A stretch of 64,000 nt of DNA from assembly GCF_003391135.1 (NCBI RefSeq), contig NZ_CP031455.1:1922001-1986000 (forward strand), read 5' to 3'. The notes under the pieces are model-generated. The model saw nothing but the letters and a program-made list of their open reading frames with translations, was not told the DNA's origin and did no database searches. Made by a program: the position numbers and the translations under genes. Below are positions 26,331 to 36,724 of the stretch, one piece after another; the first letter of the stretch is position 1; each line of letters starts with the position of its first letter. The DNA is from Streptoverticillium olivoreticuli subsp. olivoreticuli (GTDB lineage Bacteria; Actinomycetota; Actinomycetes; Streptomycetales; Streptomycetaceae).

Positions 26331-28708
26331 TCACCCATCCGGCGTATGCGGTCGAACCCTGGTGCCTGCGGGAGACCGAGCTCAATCTGGAGGTGCTGCC
26401 GCAGAGCGAGTCGGTGTTTGCGCTCGCCAACGGGCACATCGGCTGGCGCGGCAATCTGGACGAGGGCGAGCCGCACGGCCTGCCCGGCTCGTATCTCAAC
26501 GGCGTGTACGAACTGCGGCCGCTGCCCTACGCCGAGGCCGGCTACGGCTACCCGGAGTCCGGCCAGACCGTCATCGACGTCACCAACGGCAAGGTGATCC
26601 GGCTCGTCGTCGACGACGAGCCGTTCGACCTGCGCTACGGCCGGCTGATCCGGCACGAGCGGCTGCTCGACTTCCGGGCGGGCGTGCTGCGCCGTACGAC
26701 CGAGTGGACGTCCCCTTCCGGGCGGACCGTGCGGGTGTACTCGACGCGGATGGTCTCCTTCACCCAGCGGGCGGTCGCGGCGGTCTGCTACGAGGTGGAG
26801 GCGGTCGACGAGGAGACCCGGATCGTCCTCCAGTCGGAGCTGGTCGCCAATGAGCAGCTGCCCGAGGCGGGTGGCGACCCCCGGGTCGCGGCGGTGCTGG
26901 AGTCACCGCTGGTCCCCGAGGAGCACAGCGCGGACGGGGGCGCGCTGCGGCTGGTGCACCGGACCGTGCGCAGCGGACTGCGGGTGGCCACGGCCGCGGT
27001 CCACACGGTGGACGGCCCGGACGAGACCCGGACGTATTCGCAGAGCAGCGACGACCTGGCCCGGTTCACGGTGACGTCGTCGCTGAAGCCCGGTCAGCGG
27101 CTGCGGCTGGAGAAGACGGTGGCGTACGGCTGGTCGGGCAGGCGGTCGCTGCCCGCGATGCACGACCAGGTGGACGCGGCGCTGGCGGGTGCGACCAGCA
27201 CGGGCTGGCAGGGGCTGTGCGACGAGCAGCGGGCGTATCTGGACGACTTCTGGGACCGGGCCGACGTCGAGGTGGACGGGGACGCGGAGATCCAGCAGGC
27301 GGTGCGGTTCGCGCTGTTCCACGTGCTGCAGGCAGGGGCGCGGGCGGAGAGCCGGGCGATCGCGGCGAAGGGTCTGACGGGGCCGGGGTACGACGGGCAC
27401 AGCTTCTGGGACACCGAGACCTTCGTACTGCCGGTGCTGACGGGCACGGTGCCGCTCGCGGCGGCGCAGCCGCTGCGGTGGCGGCACGCCACGCTGCCCG
27501 CGGCGCTCAACCGGGCGCGGACGCTGGGCCTGGAGGGGGCGGCGTTCCCGTGGCGGAGCATCAACGGCGACGAGTGCTCGGCCTACTGGCCGGCGGGTAC
27601 GGCGGCGTTCCATGTGAACGCGGACATCGCGGACGCGGTCGTGCGCTATCTCGCGGCGACGGGTGACGAGACCTTCGAGCGGGAGGTGGGGCTGGAGCTG
27701 CTGGTGCAGACGGCCCGGCTGTGGCGTTCGCTGGGGCACCACGACCACCAAGGGCAGTTCCACATCGACGGGGTGACGGGGCCCGACGAGTACAGCGCGA
27801 TCGCCGACGACAACGTCTACACCAATCTGATGGCGCAGCAGAACCTCCGGGAGGCGGCGGACGCGGCGGAGCGGCACCCGGATCTCTCGGCCGCGTTCGG
27901 GGTGGACGACGAGGAGACGGCGGCCTGGCGGGACGCGGCGGCGCGGATGACGCTGCCGTACAACGAGACGCTCGGGGTCCATGAGCAGTCCGCCGACTTC
28001 ACCGGTCACCAGCAGTGGGACTTCGCGGGGACGCGGCCGGACCAGTATCCGCTGATGCTGCACTTCCCGTACTTCGACATCTACCGCAAGCAGGTGATCA
28101 AGCAGGCGGATCTGGTGCTGGCCATGTATCTGCGCGGTGACGCGTTCACGGACGAGGAGAAGGCGCGGAATTTCGCGTACTACGACCCGCTGACCGTGCG
28201 GGACTCGTCGCTGTCCTCGTGCGTCCAGGCGGTGATGGCGGCCGAGGTGGGCCATCTGCGGCTGGCGTACGACTATCTCGGCGAGGCGGCGATGATGGAC
28301 CTCTCCGACCTGGAGAGCAACACCCGGGACGGGGTCCACATCGCTTCGCTGGCGGGCACCTGGATCGCGCTGGTGGCCGGGTTCGGCGGGATGCGGCACT
28401 GCGACGGCACGGTCTCCTTCGCGCCGAAGCTGCCCGAGCAGCTGGGGCGGCTGGCCTTCACGGTGCAGGTGCTGCGCTGCCGTCTGCGGGTCGAGATCAC
28501 CGACGAGACCGTCACCTATTCCCTCGCGGAGGGCGACCGGCTGGAGGTCGACCACTACGCGGAGCGGCTGACGGTGACGCGGCAGCACCCGGTGGCCAGG
28601 AAGGTGCCGGCGACGCCCGACAGGCCCGAACCGGCCCAGCCGCCCGGCCGTCGCCCGGCGCACCGCGGCTGGGCGGCGGCACGGGTCGAGGGCGAGCGCA
28701 TGGGCTGA
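26327..28708 (+). CDS. GH65 disaccharide phosphorylase
   Basis: 793 residues of the GH65 family (maltose, trehalose, kojibiose or nigerose phosphorylases). N-terminal beta-sandwich (LANGHIGWRGNLDEGEPHG), then the alpha/alpha barrel with SFWDTETFVLPVL, the catalytic acid in GVTGPDEYSAI, and RQWD-like TGHQQWDFAGTRPDQYPL and KQADLVLAMYL near the end. It splits its substrate with phosphate to glucose and beta-glucose-1-phosphate; the substrate cannot be told from sequence. The Pro-rich 40-residue tail is unusual. Coupled to the beta-phosphoglucomutase gene. Confidence 0.92.
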   Translation: MITHPAYAVEPWCLRETELNLEVLPQSESVFALANGHIGWRGNLDEGEPHGLPGSYLNGVYELRPLPYAEAGYGYPESGQTVIDVTNGKVIRLVVDDEPFDLRYGRLIRHERLLDFRAGVLRRTTEWTSPSGRTVRVYSTRMVSFTQRAVAAVCYEVEAVDEETRIVLQSELVANEQLPEAGGDPRVAAVLESPLVPEEHSADGGALRLVHRTVRSGLRVATAAVHTVDGPDETRTYSQSSDDLARFTVTSSLKPGQRLRLEKTVAYGWSGRRSLPAMHDQVDAALAGATSTGWQGLCDEQRAYLDDFWDRADVEVDGDAEIQQAVRFALFHVLQAGARAESRAIAAKGLTGPGYDGHSFWDTETFVLPVLTGTVPLAAAQPLRWRHATLPAALNRARTLGLEGAAFPWRSINGDECSAYWPAGTAAFHVNADIADAVVRYLAATGDETFEREVGLELLVQTARLWRSLGHHDHQGQFHIDGVTGPDEYSAIADDNVYTNLMAQQNLREAADAAERHPDLSAAFGVDDEETAAWRDAAARMTLPYNETLGVHEQSADFTGHQQWDFAGTRPDQYPLMLHFPYFDIYRKQVIKQADLVLAMYLRGDAFTDEEKARNFAYYDPLTVRDSSLSSCVQAVMAAEVGHLRLAYDYLGEAAMMDLSDLESNTRDGVHIASLAGTWIALVAGFGGMRHCDGTVSFAPKLPEQLGRLAFTVQVLRCRLRVEITDETVTYSLAEGDRLEVDHYAERLTVTRQHPVARKVPATPDRPEPAQPPGRRPAHRGWAAARVEGERMG

Positions 28709-28756
28709 TCCGCCACCCCCTGGGGCGGGTTGACGATCATGCGCACAATGGTTGCC

Positions 28757-29917
28757 ATGACTACCGATGAGATAAACCCGCTGCGCCGGCTCTCCTTGGA
28801 AGAGCTGCGGCTGCGTACGAGCACGAAGTGGACGGCCTATCCGCCGGACGTCCTGCCCCTGTGGGTCGCCGAGATGGACGTCCCGGTCGCCGAGCCGGTG
28901 GTGCGCGCGGTGACGCGGGCGATGGAGCGGGGCGACACCGGCTATGCGGGCGGCACGGAGTACGCGCGGGCGCTGGACGTCTTCGCGCGCGAGCGCTGGG
29001 GCTGGGACGGGGTGGTCGCGGAACGCACGGCGATCGTGCCGGACGTGATGCTCGGCATCGTGGAGATCCTCAAGCTGATCACCGCGCCCGGGGACGCCGT
29101 GGTGGTGAACTCCCCTGTCTATCCGGCGTTCTACGCCTTCGTGGAGCACATGGACCGGCGGATCGTGGAGGCGCCGCTGGACGGGGCGGGCCGGATCGAC
29201 CCGGCCACGCTGGAGTCGGCGTGCCGGGAGGCCGTGGCGGGCGGGCGGCGGGCCGCGTATCTGCTGTGCAGCCCGCACAACCCGACGGGGACGGTGCACA
29301 CCGCGGAGGAGCTCGCGGCGGTGGCGGAGCTGACGGCCGGTCACGGCGTGCGGGTCGTCGTCGACGAGATCCACGCGCCGCTCGTGCTGCCCGGCGCGCG
29401 GTTCGTGCCGTACCTGTCGGTCCCGGGCGCGGAGAGCGCCTTCAGCGTGATGTCGGCCTCCAAGGCGTGGCACCTGGCCGGGCTGAAGGCGGCGCTGGCC
29501 GTGGCGGGCCCGGGTGCGGCCGCCGATCTCGCGCGGCTGCCCGGGGAGGTGAGCCACGGCCCGAGCCACCTCGGCATCATCGCGCACGCGGCCGCACTGC
29601 GGCACGGCGGCGACTGGCTGGACGCCGTGCTGACCGGGCTGGACGAGAACCGGCGGCTGCTCGCCGACCTGCTGGCGCGGCAGTTGCCCAAGGTGGGGTA
29701 CGCGCCGCCGCAGGCGACGTACCTGGCGTGGCTGGACTGCCGCGCGCTCGGCCTCGGCGACACCGCGGCCTCGGTCTTCCTGGAGCGCGGCCGGGTGGCG
29801 CTCACCAGCGGCGTGCCCTTCGGCACGGGGGGTTCGGGGCATGTGCGGCTGAACTTCGCGACGTCGCCGGAGCTGCTCACGGAGGCGGTCGGCAGGATGC
29901 GGCAGGCGCTGGCCTGA
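28757..29917 (+). CDS. PLP-dependent aminotransferase (MalY/PatB C-S lyase type)
   Basis: 386 residues of fold-type I PLP enzymes resembling MalY/PatB cystathionine beta-lyases. Seen are [46 protein letters not shown] and the PLP lysine in [15 protein letters not shown]. It would cleave cystathionine or cysteine conjugates. Neither ATG at 28757 nor the one at 28748 has a ribosome-binding site, so a leaderless or weakly translated start is possible. Confidence 0.88.
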   Translation: MTTDEINPLRRLSLEELRLRTSTKWTAYPPDVLPLWVAEMDVPVAEPVVRAVTRAMERGDTGYAGGTEYARALDVFARERWGWDGVVAERTAIVPDVMLGIVEILKLITAPGDAVVVNSPVYPAFYAFVEHMDRRIVEAPLDGAGRIDPATLESACREAVAGGRRAAYLLCSPHNPTGTVHTAEELAAVAELTAGHGVRVVVDEIHAPLVLPGARFVPYLSVPGAESAFSVMSASKAWHLAGLKAALAVAGPGAAADLARLPGEVSHGPSHLGIIAHAAALRHGGDWLDAVLTGLDENRRLLADLLARQLPKVGYAPPQATYLAWLDCRALGLGDTAASVFLERGRVALTSGVPFGTGGSGHVRLNFATSPELLTEAVGRMRQALA

Positions 29918-29980
29918 CCTCAACTACCGCATGTCTACGTACACTTGGCAGCTTCGGCGGCCTGTGTCAGGCTCGCCGTC

Positions 29981-31387
29981 GTGGCGCCCCATGTGAACGA
30001 CCCGACTCTTTACCGGTCTCCGGCGGACGCCATCGCGGCACCGCCGGAGAAGCTCGCCTACGTGGTGGGGTTCGACCGGAGCGCGCGCCGCCCGGACGCC
30101 CTGTTCACCATCGGCACGGACCCGGCCTCGCCGTCGTACGGCCGGGTGCTGAGCCGTGCGGACGTGCCGCACCTGGGTGACGAGCTGCACCACTTCGGCT
30201 GGAACGCGTGCTCCAGCGCGCTGGCGCACGAGGGGCACCACCACGCCGAGCGGCGCCATCTGCTCGTGCCGGGGCTGCGCTCGTCCCGGCTGTACGTCTT
30301 CGACACGCGCCCGGACCCGGTCCGGCCACGGCTGGTGAAGGTGGTCGAGGCCGGTGAACTGGCCGAGCGCGCGGGCTATTCACGGCCGCACACCCTGCAC
30401 TGCGGGCCCGACGGCGTCTTCCTCTCCTGCCTGGGCGGCGCGGACGGCCGGGACGGGCCCGGGGGCATCGCGCTGCTCTCCCACGACGGCACCGAGGTGC
30501 TGCGCGCGTGGGAGACCGACCGCGGGCCGCAGCGGCTGGCGTACGACGTGTGGTGGCACCTGCGGCACAACACCGCGGTGACCAGCGAGTGGGGCACCCC
30601 GTCGATGATCGAGGACGGGCTCGACCCCGAGCTGCTGCTCGGCCGGGCCTACGGCCACGCCCTGCACTTCTGGGAGCTGGACTCCGGCCGTCATCTCCAG
30701 CGCGTGGATCTCGGCGACGAGCACCAGATGGTGCTGGAGCTGCGCCCGGCGCACGCCCCGCAGGCGGCGTGGGGCTTCGCCGGGGTCGTCGTCAGCGCGG
30801 TGGACCTGTCGGCGTCCGTGTGGCTGTGGTACCGCGAGGCCGCCGGTTCCTTCACGGTCCGCAAGGTGATCACGATCCCGGCGGAGCCCGCGAAGCCCGA
30901 GGACCTGCCGTCTGCGCTCCAGCCGTTCACGGCCGTGCCGCCCCTGGTCACGGACATCAATCTGTCGGTGGACGACCGCTGGCTGTACGTGTCGGCGTGG
31001 GGGACGGGCGAGCTCCTGCAGTACGACGTGAGCGACCCGTTCCGGCCGAGGCGGACGGCTTCCGTCCGCCTCGGCGGGATCACCGGCCGGGCCCCGCACC
31101 CCACCGCGCCGCGCTCCCCGCTCAGCGGCGGACCACAGATGGTCGAGCTGAGCAGGGACGGGCGGCGCGTGTATCTGTCCAACTCGCTGTACGGCTCGTG
31201 GGACGACCAGTTCTATCCCGACGGCATCGAGCCGTGGCTGATCAAACTGGACGCGGACACCGCCCGGGGCGACCTCGCGGTGGATCCGCGCTTCTTCCCG
31301 CACGGCGCGGAGTTCGCGGGCCTCCGGGTGCATCAGACGCGGCTGCAGGGCGGCGACGCGTCCTCGGACTCCTACTGCTACATTTGA
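29981..31387 (+). CDS. selenium-binding protein SBP56 family (methanethiol oxidase type)
   Basis: 468 residues of the SBP56 seven-bladed propeller family, whose bacterial members are copper-dependent methanethiol oxidases. Evident motifs: [79 protein letters not shown] and [23 protein letters not shown] at 29981 starts the family N-terminus; an upstream TTG does not. The 3' end overlaps the convergent cold-shock gene by 10 bp. It follows a C-S lyase-like gene, which fits sulfur metabolism. Confidence 0.92.
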   Translation: MAPHVNDPTLYRSPADAIAAPPEKLAYVVGFDRSARRPDALFTIGTDPASPSYGRVLSRADVPHLGDELHHFGWNACSSALAHEGHHHAERRHLLVPGLRSSRLYVFDTRPDPVRPRLVKVVEAGELAERAGYSRPHTLHCGPDGVFLSCLGGADGRDGPGGIALLSHDGTEVLRAWETDRGPQRLAYDVWWHLRHNTAVTSEWGTPSMIEDGLDPELLLGRAYGHALHFWELDSGRHLQRVDLGDEHQMVLELRPAHAPQAAWGFAGVVVSAVDLSASVWLWYREAAGSFTVRKVITIPAEPAKPEDLPSALQPFTAVPPLVTDINLSVDDRWLYVSAWGTGELLQYDVSDPFRPRRTASVRLGGITGRAPHPTAPRSPLSGGPQMVELSRDGRRVYLSNSLYGSWDDQFYPDGIEPWLIKLDADTARGDLAVDPRFFPHGAEFAGLRVHQTRLQGGDASSDSYCYI

Positions 31388-31584
31388 CGGACGACGTTCT
31401 CGGCCTGGGGTCCCTTGGGGCCCTGGGTGACGTCGTACTCCACCCTGTCGTCCTCGTAGAGCTCCTTGAAGCCGGTGCTCTGGATGGCCGAGAAGTGGAC
31501 GAACACGTCCGGGCCCCCGTCATCCTGCGCGATGAAGCCGAAGCCCTTGTCCGCGTTGAACCACTTCACTTTGCCTGTTGACAT
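31378..31584 (-). CDS. cold-shock protein (CspA family)
   Basis: 68 residues, a single OB-fold cold-shock domain that binds single-stranded nucleic acids: [15 protein letters not shown] (RNP1) and DVFVHFSAI (RNP2), ending [13 protein letters not shown]. The ATG at 31584 follows AAGGAAAG. The gene's 3' end overlaps the convergent SBP56 gene, and a strong hairpin lies in its upstream region. Confidence 0.95.
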   Translation of the reverse strand: MSTGKVKWFNADKGFGFIAQDDGGPDVFVHFSAIQSTGFKELYEDDRVEYDVTQGPKGPQAENVVRQM

Positions 31585-31680
31585 GTGCGCTTTCCTTCTT
31601 CCTTGCCACCGGCACGACCTCGACGCACCGGTCCCGGCCCCGGAACCTTCCCCTGCCCGCGGGCGGGGGAATCTCTTCGG

Positions 31681-31716
31681 CCCCCGTCGTTCACCCTCCG
31701 GGGGGAACGACGGGGG
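31681..31716 (-). promoter_or_regulatory. long inverted repeat upstream of the cold-shock gene
   Basis: Perfect 12-bp arms (CCCCCGTCGTTC at 31681-31692 and its complement at 31705-31716) around a 12-base loop, about 100-130 bases before the cold-shock start codon. It could be a structured mRNA leader, as csp genes often have, or an operator between divergent genes. Confidence 0.55.
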
Positions 31717-31773
31717 CGACGGGCTCCCGTACGGGGGTCCCGGCCACACCAGGACGGAAAGAGGCATCGAACC

Positions 31774-31779
31774 TACAAT
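31774..31779 (+). promoter_or_regulatory. -10 element of a leaderless gene
   Basis: TACAAT lies six bases before the ATG at 31786, the usual spacing in actinobacteria for transcription starting at the A of the start codon. There is no Shine-Dalgarno before that gene, which agrees. A -35 is not evident. Confidence 0.5.
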
Positions 31780-31785
31780 CGACGC

Positions 31786-32028
31786 ATGGCCATCTTTGGG
31801 AGCCTGAAGAGAATCCCCTCTCCGCAGATCGCCTCGATGGAGCAGATCGAGCCCTGCCACTGCATGTGCTCGGTCACCCACCACGGGCAGCACGTCTGCT
31901 CGGAAGACGCCTATCCGGACCTCCGGCTCACCTTCCACCTCCCGGCGGTGGGCGAGGTCTCCTTCCCCGTCTGCGGCCCGTGCTTCGACGCGGCGTCGGC
32001 GCGGTGGCACGAACACCCCGCGGCCTGA
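31786..32028 (+). CDS. small cysteine-rich protein
   Basis: 80 residues, family not recognised. It contains a dense metal-ligand-like cluster ([16 protein letters not shown]) and a second pair (FPVCGPCFD), which together could bind zinc or an iron-sulfur cluster. There is no signal peptide. The start has no Shine-Dalgarno but a TACAAT just upstream, which suggests a leaderless transcript. Divergent from the cold-shock gene. Confidence 0.65.
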   Translation: MAIFGSLKRIPSPQIASMEQIEPCHCMCSVTHHGQHVCSEDAYPDLRLTFHLPAVGEVSFPVCGPCFDAASARWHEHPAA

Positions 32029-32102
32029 CGGCACCCGCCCGCTCTCCCCACCTGCGGATCGACGCGTTGCGGATCTTGGACGCGATGTAGTACTTCTTAT
32101 AC

Positions 32103-32348
32103 ATGAGCGAGCAGGTGCACAACAGGCTGGCAATGGTGCGCGCGGAGCGCAAGGTGTCCCGGCAGAGCCTCGCGGAGGCGGTCGGGGCCCACTACCAGAC
32201 CATCGGCTACATCGAGCGCGGCGAGTACAACCCGAGCCTCGACCTGGCGCTGAGGATCGCCGGCTTCTTCCGGCTGCCGGTCGAGGCGCTGTTCTCACTG
32301 GAGCCGTTCCGGCCGCTCACCGACGAGGTCTACGGGAGGACGTCATGA
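32103..32348 (+). CDS. XRE family helix-turn-helix regulator
   Basis: 81 residues consisting almost entirely of one HTH_3 domain ([54 protein letters not shown]). Short regulators of this subfamily are usually paired with a membrane protein gene; here the stop overlaps the next ATG (ATGA), so the pair is coupled. Confidence 0.9.
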   Translation: MSEQVHNRLAMVRAERKVSRQSLAEAVGAHYQTIGYIERGEYNPSLDLALRIAGFFRLPVEALFSLEPFRPLTDEVYGRTS

Positions 32349-32878
32349 CGACGCGACAGCTCGACCGGGTCACGCGCTACGACCGGCGCATGGTCCAGAT
32401 CATGAACAATCCGGCGGGGCGGCCGCTGTACGCCACCGCCGCACGGCGCCGCGGCCTCGTCGCCGCGCACATCGCGCTGACCGCGGCGCTGCTGGCCGTG
32501 CTGCTCGGCGGCATCGCGGAACGGCTGCCCTGGCTGATACTGGGCGGGGTGGTCGTGCTGCTGCCCCTGTGGTGCTTCGCGACCGGCGCGATCAACGGCT
32601 GCACGCGGGGCCTGCTGGAGCTGCGCGCCCGGATGCTGGACGAGCGTCAGCTCGCGGACCGCCACCGGGTGCAGGCCCGGGCGCACCGCCTGTCGGTGGC
32701 CGGACTGTTCGGCGCGGTCGTCGCGCTCGGGGCGATCGGCGCGGTTCAGGGCGAGTTCAGGTCGGCGGCGCTGCTGCCGGTGCTCGTGGTCGTGCTGGTG
32801 ACGCTGTGGCTGATGCCGCTGTGGACGGCGGGCCTGACGGCCCGTGACGAGATGACGGACGACGTGGCGGGGCTGTAA
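32345..32878 (+). CDS. four-helix membrane protein paired with the XRE regulator
   Basis: 177 residues with two helical hairpins (GLVAAHIALTAALLAVLLGG and LPWLILGGVVVLLPLWCFAT; GLFGAVVALGAIGAV and ALLPVLVVVLVTLWLMPLW) separated by a charged loop (RARMLDERQLADRHRVQAR). Function unknown; the genetic pairing suggests it senses a membrane signal for the HTH protein or is its target. Confidence 0.75.
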   Translation: MTTRQLDRVTRYDRRMVQIMNNPAGRPLYATAARRRGLVAAHIALTAALLAVLLGGIAERLPWLILGGVVVLLPLWCFATGAINGCTRGLLELRARMLDERQLADRHRVQARAHRLSVAGLFGAVVALGAIGAVQGEFRSAALLPVLVVVLVTLWLMPLWTAGLTARDEMTDDVAGL

Positions 32879-33037
32879 GCCCCTCGGGGATCGCCGCCGC
32901 CGCGCGCGGCCAGGCCCGGCCGGGGCGTTCCCGGCCGGGCCGAACCTCTGGCTGTTGCTGTGCCGGTGGTACGCGAGTGCCGACGCGCTCAGCAAAGCGG
33001 CGCGGTCCGGCGCCTGATCAGCTACGGGGCCGGTGTG

Positions 33038-33577
33038 TCAGCGCCCCGAGTGCGCCAGGGCCGGCTTGCACGCGATGTCCGTGCCGCCCACCGGGAAGAG
33101 GCCGCTCTTGTTGAGCTGACCGCCCTGGTACTCGTAGTAGAGGTACGTGTAGAACTCGACCCGCCGGGACGGGCCGCACGCGGAGTCGGCGGCGATCTGG
33201 TAGCTCATGGTGACGGTCTTGGAGGCACCCGGCAGGACGGGCGCGTTGAAGACGGCGGCACCACTCTGCTTGGTGGGCACGGTGCAGGAGCTCGTGTCAC
33301 CGGTGCACGTGGTGAACGCGTACTTCACGGCCGGGTCCGACGTGGTGGCGTAGGTCGGCTGGATCGACTGGTAGACGAACTGGGCGTTCGTGGCCTGGTC
33401 GTTGGTGAACTTCAGGGTGATGTTCACCGTGGATCCGGGGGTCGCGGACGTCTTGTCCACGGTGATGCTCATGGGCTCGACCGGTGCGGCGGAGGCCGGC
33501 TGGGCCAGGCCGAGCAGGGCGACGACGGACGCGAGGGCTGCGGACAGGCTGAGCCGTCCCAATGTTGTTCTGCGCAT
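33038..33577 (-). CDS. secreted Ig-like domain protein
   Basis: 179 residues. Signal peptide (LSLSAALASVVALLGLAQPA, cleavage near ASAAP) and a beta-sandwich reading PMSITVDKTSATPGSTVNIT then LKFTNDQATNAQFVYQS, which resembles extracellular Ig-like modules. Four cysteines (TTCTGDTSSC, SACGPSR, DIACKP) suggest disulfides. Function unknown. ATG at 33577 starts the signal peptide. Confidence 0.75.
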   Translation of the reverse strand: MRRTTLGRLSLSAALASVVALLGLAQPASAAPVEPMSITVDKTSATPGSTVNITLKFTNDQATNAQFVYQSIQPTYATTSDPAVKYAFTTCTGDTSSCTVPTKQSGAAVFNAPVLPGASKTVTMSYQIAADSACGPSRRVEFYTYLYYEYQGGQLNKSGLFPVGGTDIACKPALAHSGR

Positions 33578-33868
33578 GGCGAGGGACACTAGACAGAACC
33601 CCCGCGTCTTGGCTGCACCCACCGAACAGGACCGGCCAACGCCCCCAACCGGAATGTGACCTCCGGAGCAGGTGTGAGCCATGTGACAGTGTTGCGGCGA
33701 TGTTGCGAGTTGGCCGGGAAGTGTTGGTGATGCCCATGTGGAGGGGGTGTGGAGACGCCCCCATGACGCCCGCCGGGCTCCTGTCGGCCGTCGCGGACCT
33801 TCCTCCTGCCCGTACACCGCTCCCGATCATTCAGAGGCTCGCGCATCCAGCACCTACCATGCTCAATC

Positions 33869-34753
33869 ATGGAACTCAGACACCTCGAGCACTTTGTGGC
33901 GGTCGCGGAGGAGCAGCACTTCACACGCGCCGCCGAGCGGCTGCGCGTCGCCCAGTCCGGGGTGTCGGCGTCCGTGCGGGCCCTGGAGCGGGAGCTGGGT
34001 GCGGAGCTGTTCATCCGCACCACCCGGCGGGTCGGGCTGACGGACGCCGGGCGGGCGCTGCTGGTCGAGGCGCGGCGGACGCTGGCCTGCGCGGCGGCCG
34101 CCCGGGAGGCCGTCGCCGCCGTGCAGGGGCTGATGGGCGGCACGCTGTCGGTCGGCACCGAGCAGTGCATGGGCACGGTCGACGCCGGAGCGCTGCTCGC
34201 CTCCTTCCACGCGCTCCATCCGCAGGTGGAGATGCACATGGAGCAGGCGGGTTCCGGGCGGCTGCTGGAGCAGGTGCGCCGGGGCGAGCTCGACCTGGCC
34301 TTCGTCGTGCACGACGACGTCCACGACGGGGTGCGGCTGCGCCGGATCGCCGAGGAGCCGCTGATGCTGCTGTGCCGGGCGGACCATCCGCTGGCGGGGA
34401 TCGGCGGGCCGGTGGCACCGGCCCGGCTGGCCGGGGAGGTGTTCGTGGACCTCCATCCCGACTGGGGCGCGCGGCGGGCGGCGGATCTCGCGTTCGCCGA
34501 GGCGGGCGTGGTCCGGAAGGTGGCGCTCCAGGTCAATGACGTCTATACGCTGCTCGATCTGGTGTCGCGGGGCCTGGGGGCCGCGGTGGTGCCCCGCCCG
34601 GTGACGCTCAAGGAGCAGGCGCGGGGGCTGAGCGCGGTGCCGCTCGAAGGGCCGGTGCGGTGGAAGGTGGGGGTCGCCGTACCCGCCGCGGGGCAGCCGA
34701 CCGCGGCGGCGCGGGCGCTCCTGGCGACGATCGGGCATCGCGACGGCGATTGA
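33869..34753 (+). CDS. LysR family transcriptional regulator
   Basis: 294 residues. N-terminal winged HTH (MELRHLEHFVAVAEEQHFTR, AAERLRVAQSGVSASVRALE) and a LysR substrate domain (GTLSVGTEQCMGTVDAGALL, VRRGELDLAFVV). It lies just upstream of the mycothiol-formaldehyde operon in the same direction and may regulate it, although LysR genes are more often divergent from their targets. No Shine-Dalgarno is seen; TACCAT at 33855-33860 would fit a leaderless start. Confidence 0.9.
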   Translation: MELRHLEHFVAVAEEQHFTRAAERLRVAQSGVSASVRALERELGAELFIRTTRRVGLTDAGRALLVEARRTLACAAAAREAVAAVQGLMGGTLSVGTEQCMGTVDAGALLASFHALHPQVEMHMEQAGSGRLLEQVRRGELDLAFVVHDDVHDGVRLRRIAEEPLMLLCRADHPLAGIGGPVAPARLAGEVFVDLHPDWGARRAADLAFAEAGVVRKVALQVNDVYTLLDLVSRGLGAAVVPRPVTLKEQARGLSAVPLEGPVRWKVGVAVPAAGQPTAAARALLATIGHRDGD

Positions 34754-34857
34754 GCAGCCCTGCTGCTGAATGTGATCGGAACGGGATGTTGGACACAGCG
34801 TCACTTCCGGCGCAGAGTGGGAGCAGCTGACTCACCGAGAAAGGCAGGCTGCACCCC

Positions 34858-35943
34858 ATGGCGCAAGAAGTACGCGGTGTCATCGCCCGAGGCAAGGGCG
34901 AACCGGTCCGGGTCGAGACGATCGTGGTCCCCGACCCCGGTCCGGGCGAGGCCGTGGTGAAGATCCAGGCGTGCGGGGTGTGCCACACCGATCTGCACTA
35001 CCGGGAGGGCGGGATCAACGACGAGTTCCCGTTCCTGCTCGGTCACGAGGCGGCCGGTGTGGTCGAGTCCGTCGGCGCCGGGGTGACCGAGGTGGCCCCG
35101 GGCGACTTCGTGATCCTCAACTGGCGTGCGGTATGCGGCCAGTGCCGGGCCTGTCTGCGCGGGCGCCCGTGGTACTGCTTCAACACCCACAACGCCAAGC
35201 AGAGGATGACGCTCACCGACGGCACCGAGCTCTCCCCCGCCCTGGGCATCGGCGCCTTCGCGGAGAAGACCCTGGTGGCCGCCGGGCAGTGCACCAAGGT
35301 CGACCCCGCCGCCTCCCCGGCCGCCGCGGGCCTGCTGGGCTGCGGTGTGATGGCCGGTCTGGGCGCGGCGATCAACACCGGCGCGGTGGGGCGCGGCGAC
35401 ACGGTAGCCGTCATCGGCTGCGGTGGTGTCGGTGGCGCGGCGATCGCGGGCGCCCGGCTGGCCGGCGCCTCGAAGATCATCGCGGTGGACATCGCCGACG
35501 CCAAGCTGGAGACGGCGAAGGCGCTGGGTGCCACACACACCGTCAACTCCCGTTCCGTGGACGGCGTCGAGGCGATCCGCTCACTGACGGGCGGCTTCGG
35601 CGCGGACGTCGTCATCGACGCGGTGGGCCGCCCCGAGACGTACGAGCAGGCCTTCTACGCCCGGGACCTGGCCGGGACCGTGGTCCTGGTCGGCGTGCCG
35701 ACGCCGGAGATGAAGCTGGAGCTGTCGCTGCTGGACGTCTTCGGGCGCGGCGGCTCGCTGAAGTCCTCGTGGTACGGCGACTGCCTGCCCTCCCGCGACT
35801 TCCCCATGCTCATCGACCTCTACCTCCAGGGGCGCCTCGACCTCGACGCGTTCGTCAGCGAGACCATCGCGCTGGACGAGGTGGAGGACGCCTTCCACCG
35901 GATGGAGAAGGGCGACGTGCTGCGTTCGGTGGTGATGCTGTGA
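34858..35943 (+). CDS. S-(hydroxymethyl)mycothiol dehydrogenase
   Basis: 361 residues of the zinc alcohol dehydrogenase family, most like mycothiol-dependent formaldehyde dehydrogenase (MscR/AdhE2). Catalytic zinc: [10 protein letters not shown] and GHEAAGVVE; structural zinc cysteines in [18 protein letters not shown] motif [10 protein letters not shown]. It oxidises the formaldehyde-mycothiol adduct to S-formylmycothiol. The stop overlaps the start of the metallo-hydrolase gene by one base (TGATG), so the pair is an operon. Confidence 0.92.
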   Translation: MAQEVRGVIARGKGEPVRVETIVVPDPGPGEAVVKIQACGVCHTDLHYREGGINDEFPFLLGHEAAGVVESVGAGVTEVAPGDFVILNWRAVCGQCRACLRGRPWYCFNTHNAKQRMTLTDGTELSPALGIGAFAEKTLVAAGQCTKVDPAASPAAAGLLGCGVMAGLGAAINTGAVGRGDTVAVIGCGGVGGAAIAGARLAGASKIIAVDIADAKLETAKALGATHTVNSRSVDGVEAIRSLTGGFGADVVIDAVGRPETYEQAFYARDLAGTVVLVGVPTPEMKLELSLLDVFGRGGSLKSSWYGDCLPSRDFPMLIDLYLQGRLDLDAFVSETIALDEVEDAFHRMEKGDVLRSVVML

Positions 35944-36572
35944 TGACGGCGCGCATCGAGCACCTGGTCACGTCCGGGACCTTCGCCCTCGACGGCGGTG
36001 TCTGGAACGTCGACAACAACGTCTGGCTCGTCGGCGACGACGAGGAGGTCCTCGTCATCGACGCGGCGCACGACGCCGCCGCGATCGAGAAGGCGGTGGC
36101 CGGCCGCCGGCTGGTCGCGATCGTGTGCACCCACGCCCACAACGACCACATCGACGCGGCCCCCGCGCTGGCGGACCGTACGGGCGCGCCGGTGCTGCTG
36201 CACCCGGCCGAACGCGAGTTGTGGGACCGGACGCACCCGGACGTCGCGCCCGACAGGGAACTGACGGACGGCCAGGTCCTGTCGGTCGCCGGTGTCGAGC
36301 TGACGGTGCTGCACACCCCGGGCCACAGCCCCGGCGGCATCTGCCTGTACGCACCGGCGCTGGGGACCGTCTTCACCGGCGACACGCTCTTCCAGGGCGG
36401 CCCCGGCGCGACGGGCCGGTCCTTCTCGGACTTCCCCACCATCATCGGCTCCATCCGGGACCGGCTGCTGTCCCTGCCGCCGGAGACGGTGGTGCGCACG
36501 GGCCACGGCGACACGACCACGATCGGTGCCGAGGCACCGGCGCTGGAGGACTGGATCGCCCGGGGCCACTGA
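35943..36572 (+). CDS. MBL-fold metallo-hydrolase of the mycothiol pathway
   Basis: 209 residues of the metallo-beta-lactamase/glyoxalase II family with CTHAHNDHID, HTPGHSPGGI and FTGDTLFQGGPG, and a C-terminal GHG. Next to S-(hydroxymethyl)mycothiol dehydrogenase this hydrolase is expected to release formate from S-formylmycothiol. Function is inferred from context and fold. Confidence 0.9.
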   Translation: MTARIEHLVTSGTFALDGGVWNVDNNVWLVGDDEEVLVIDAAHDAAAIEKAVAGRRLVAIVCTHAHNDHIDAAPALADRTGAPVLLHPAERELWDRTHPDVAPDRELTDGQVLSVAGVELTVLHTPGHSPGGICLYAPALGTVFTGDTLFQGGPGATGRSFSDFPTIIGSIRDRLLSLPPETVVRTGHGDTTTIGAEAPALEDWIARGH

Positions 36573-36724
36573 CCGGGCCGGGTGCCCCGCCACTGGGCGG
36601 GGCGCCCTCACCTCCGGAGCTGTACGTCTGTCCCGTACGGTCCCCTCCCGTGCCGATCGCCTCAGGTGGGTGGCGCGGGACATGCGTACTACCATGGCTC
36701 TTCCCCGACATCCGGAGCAGTGCC

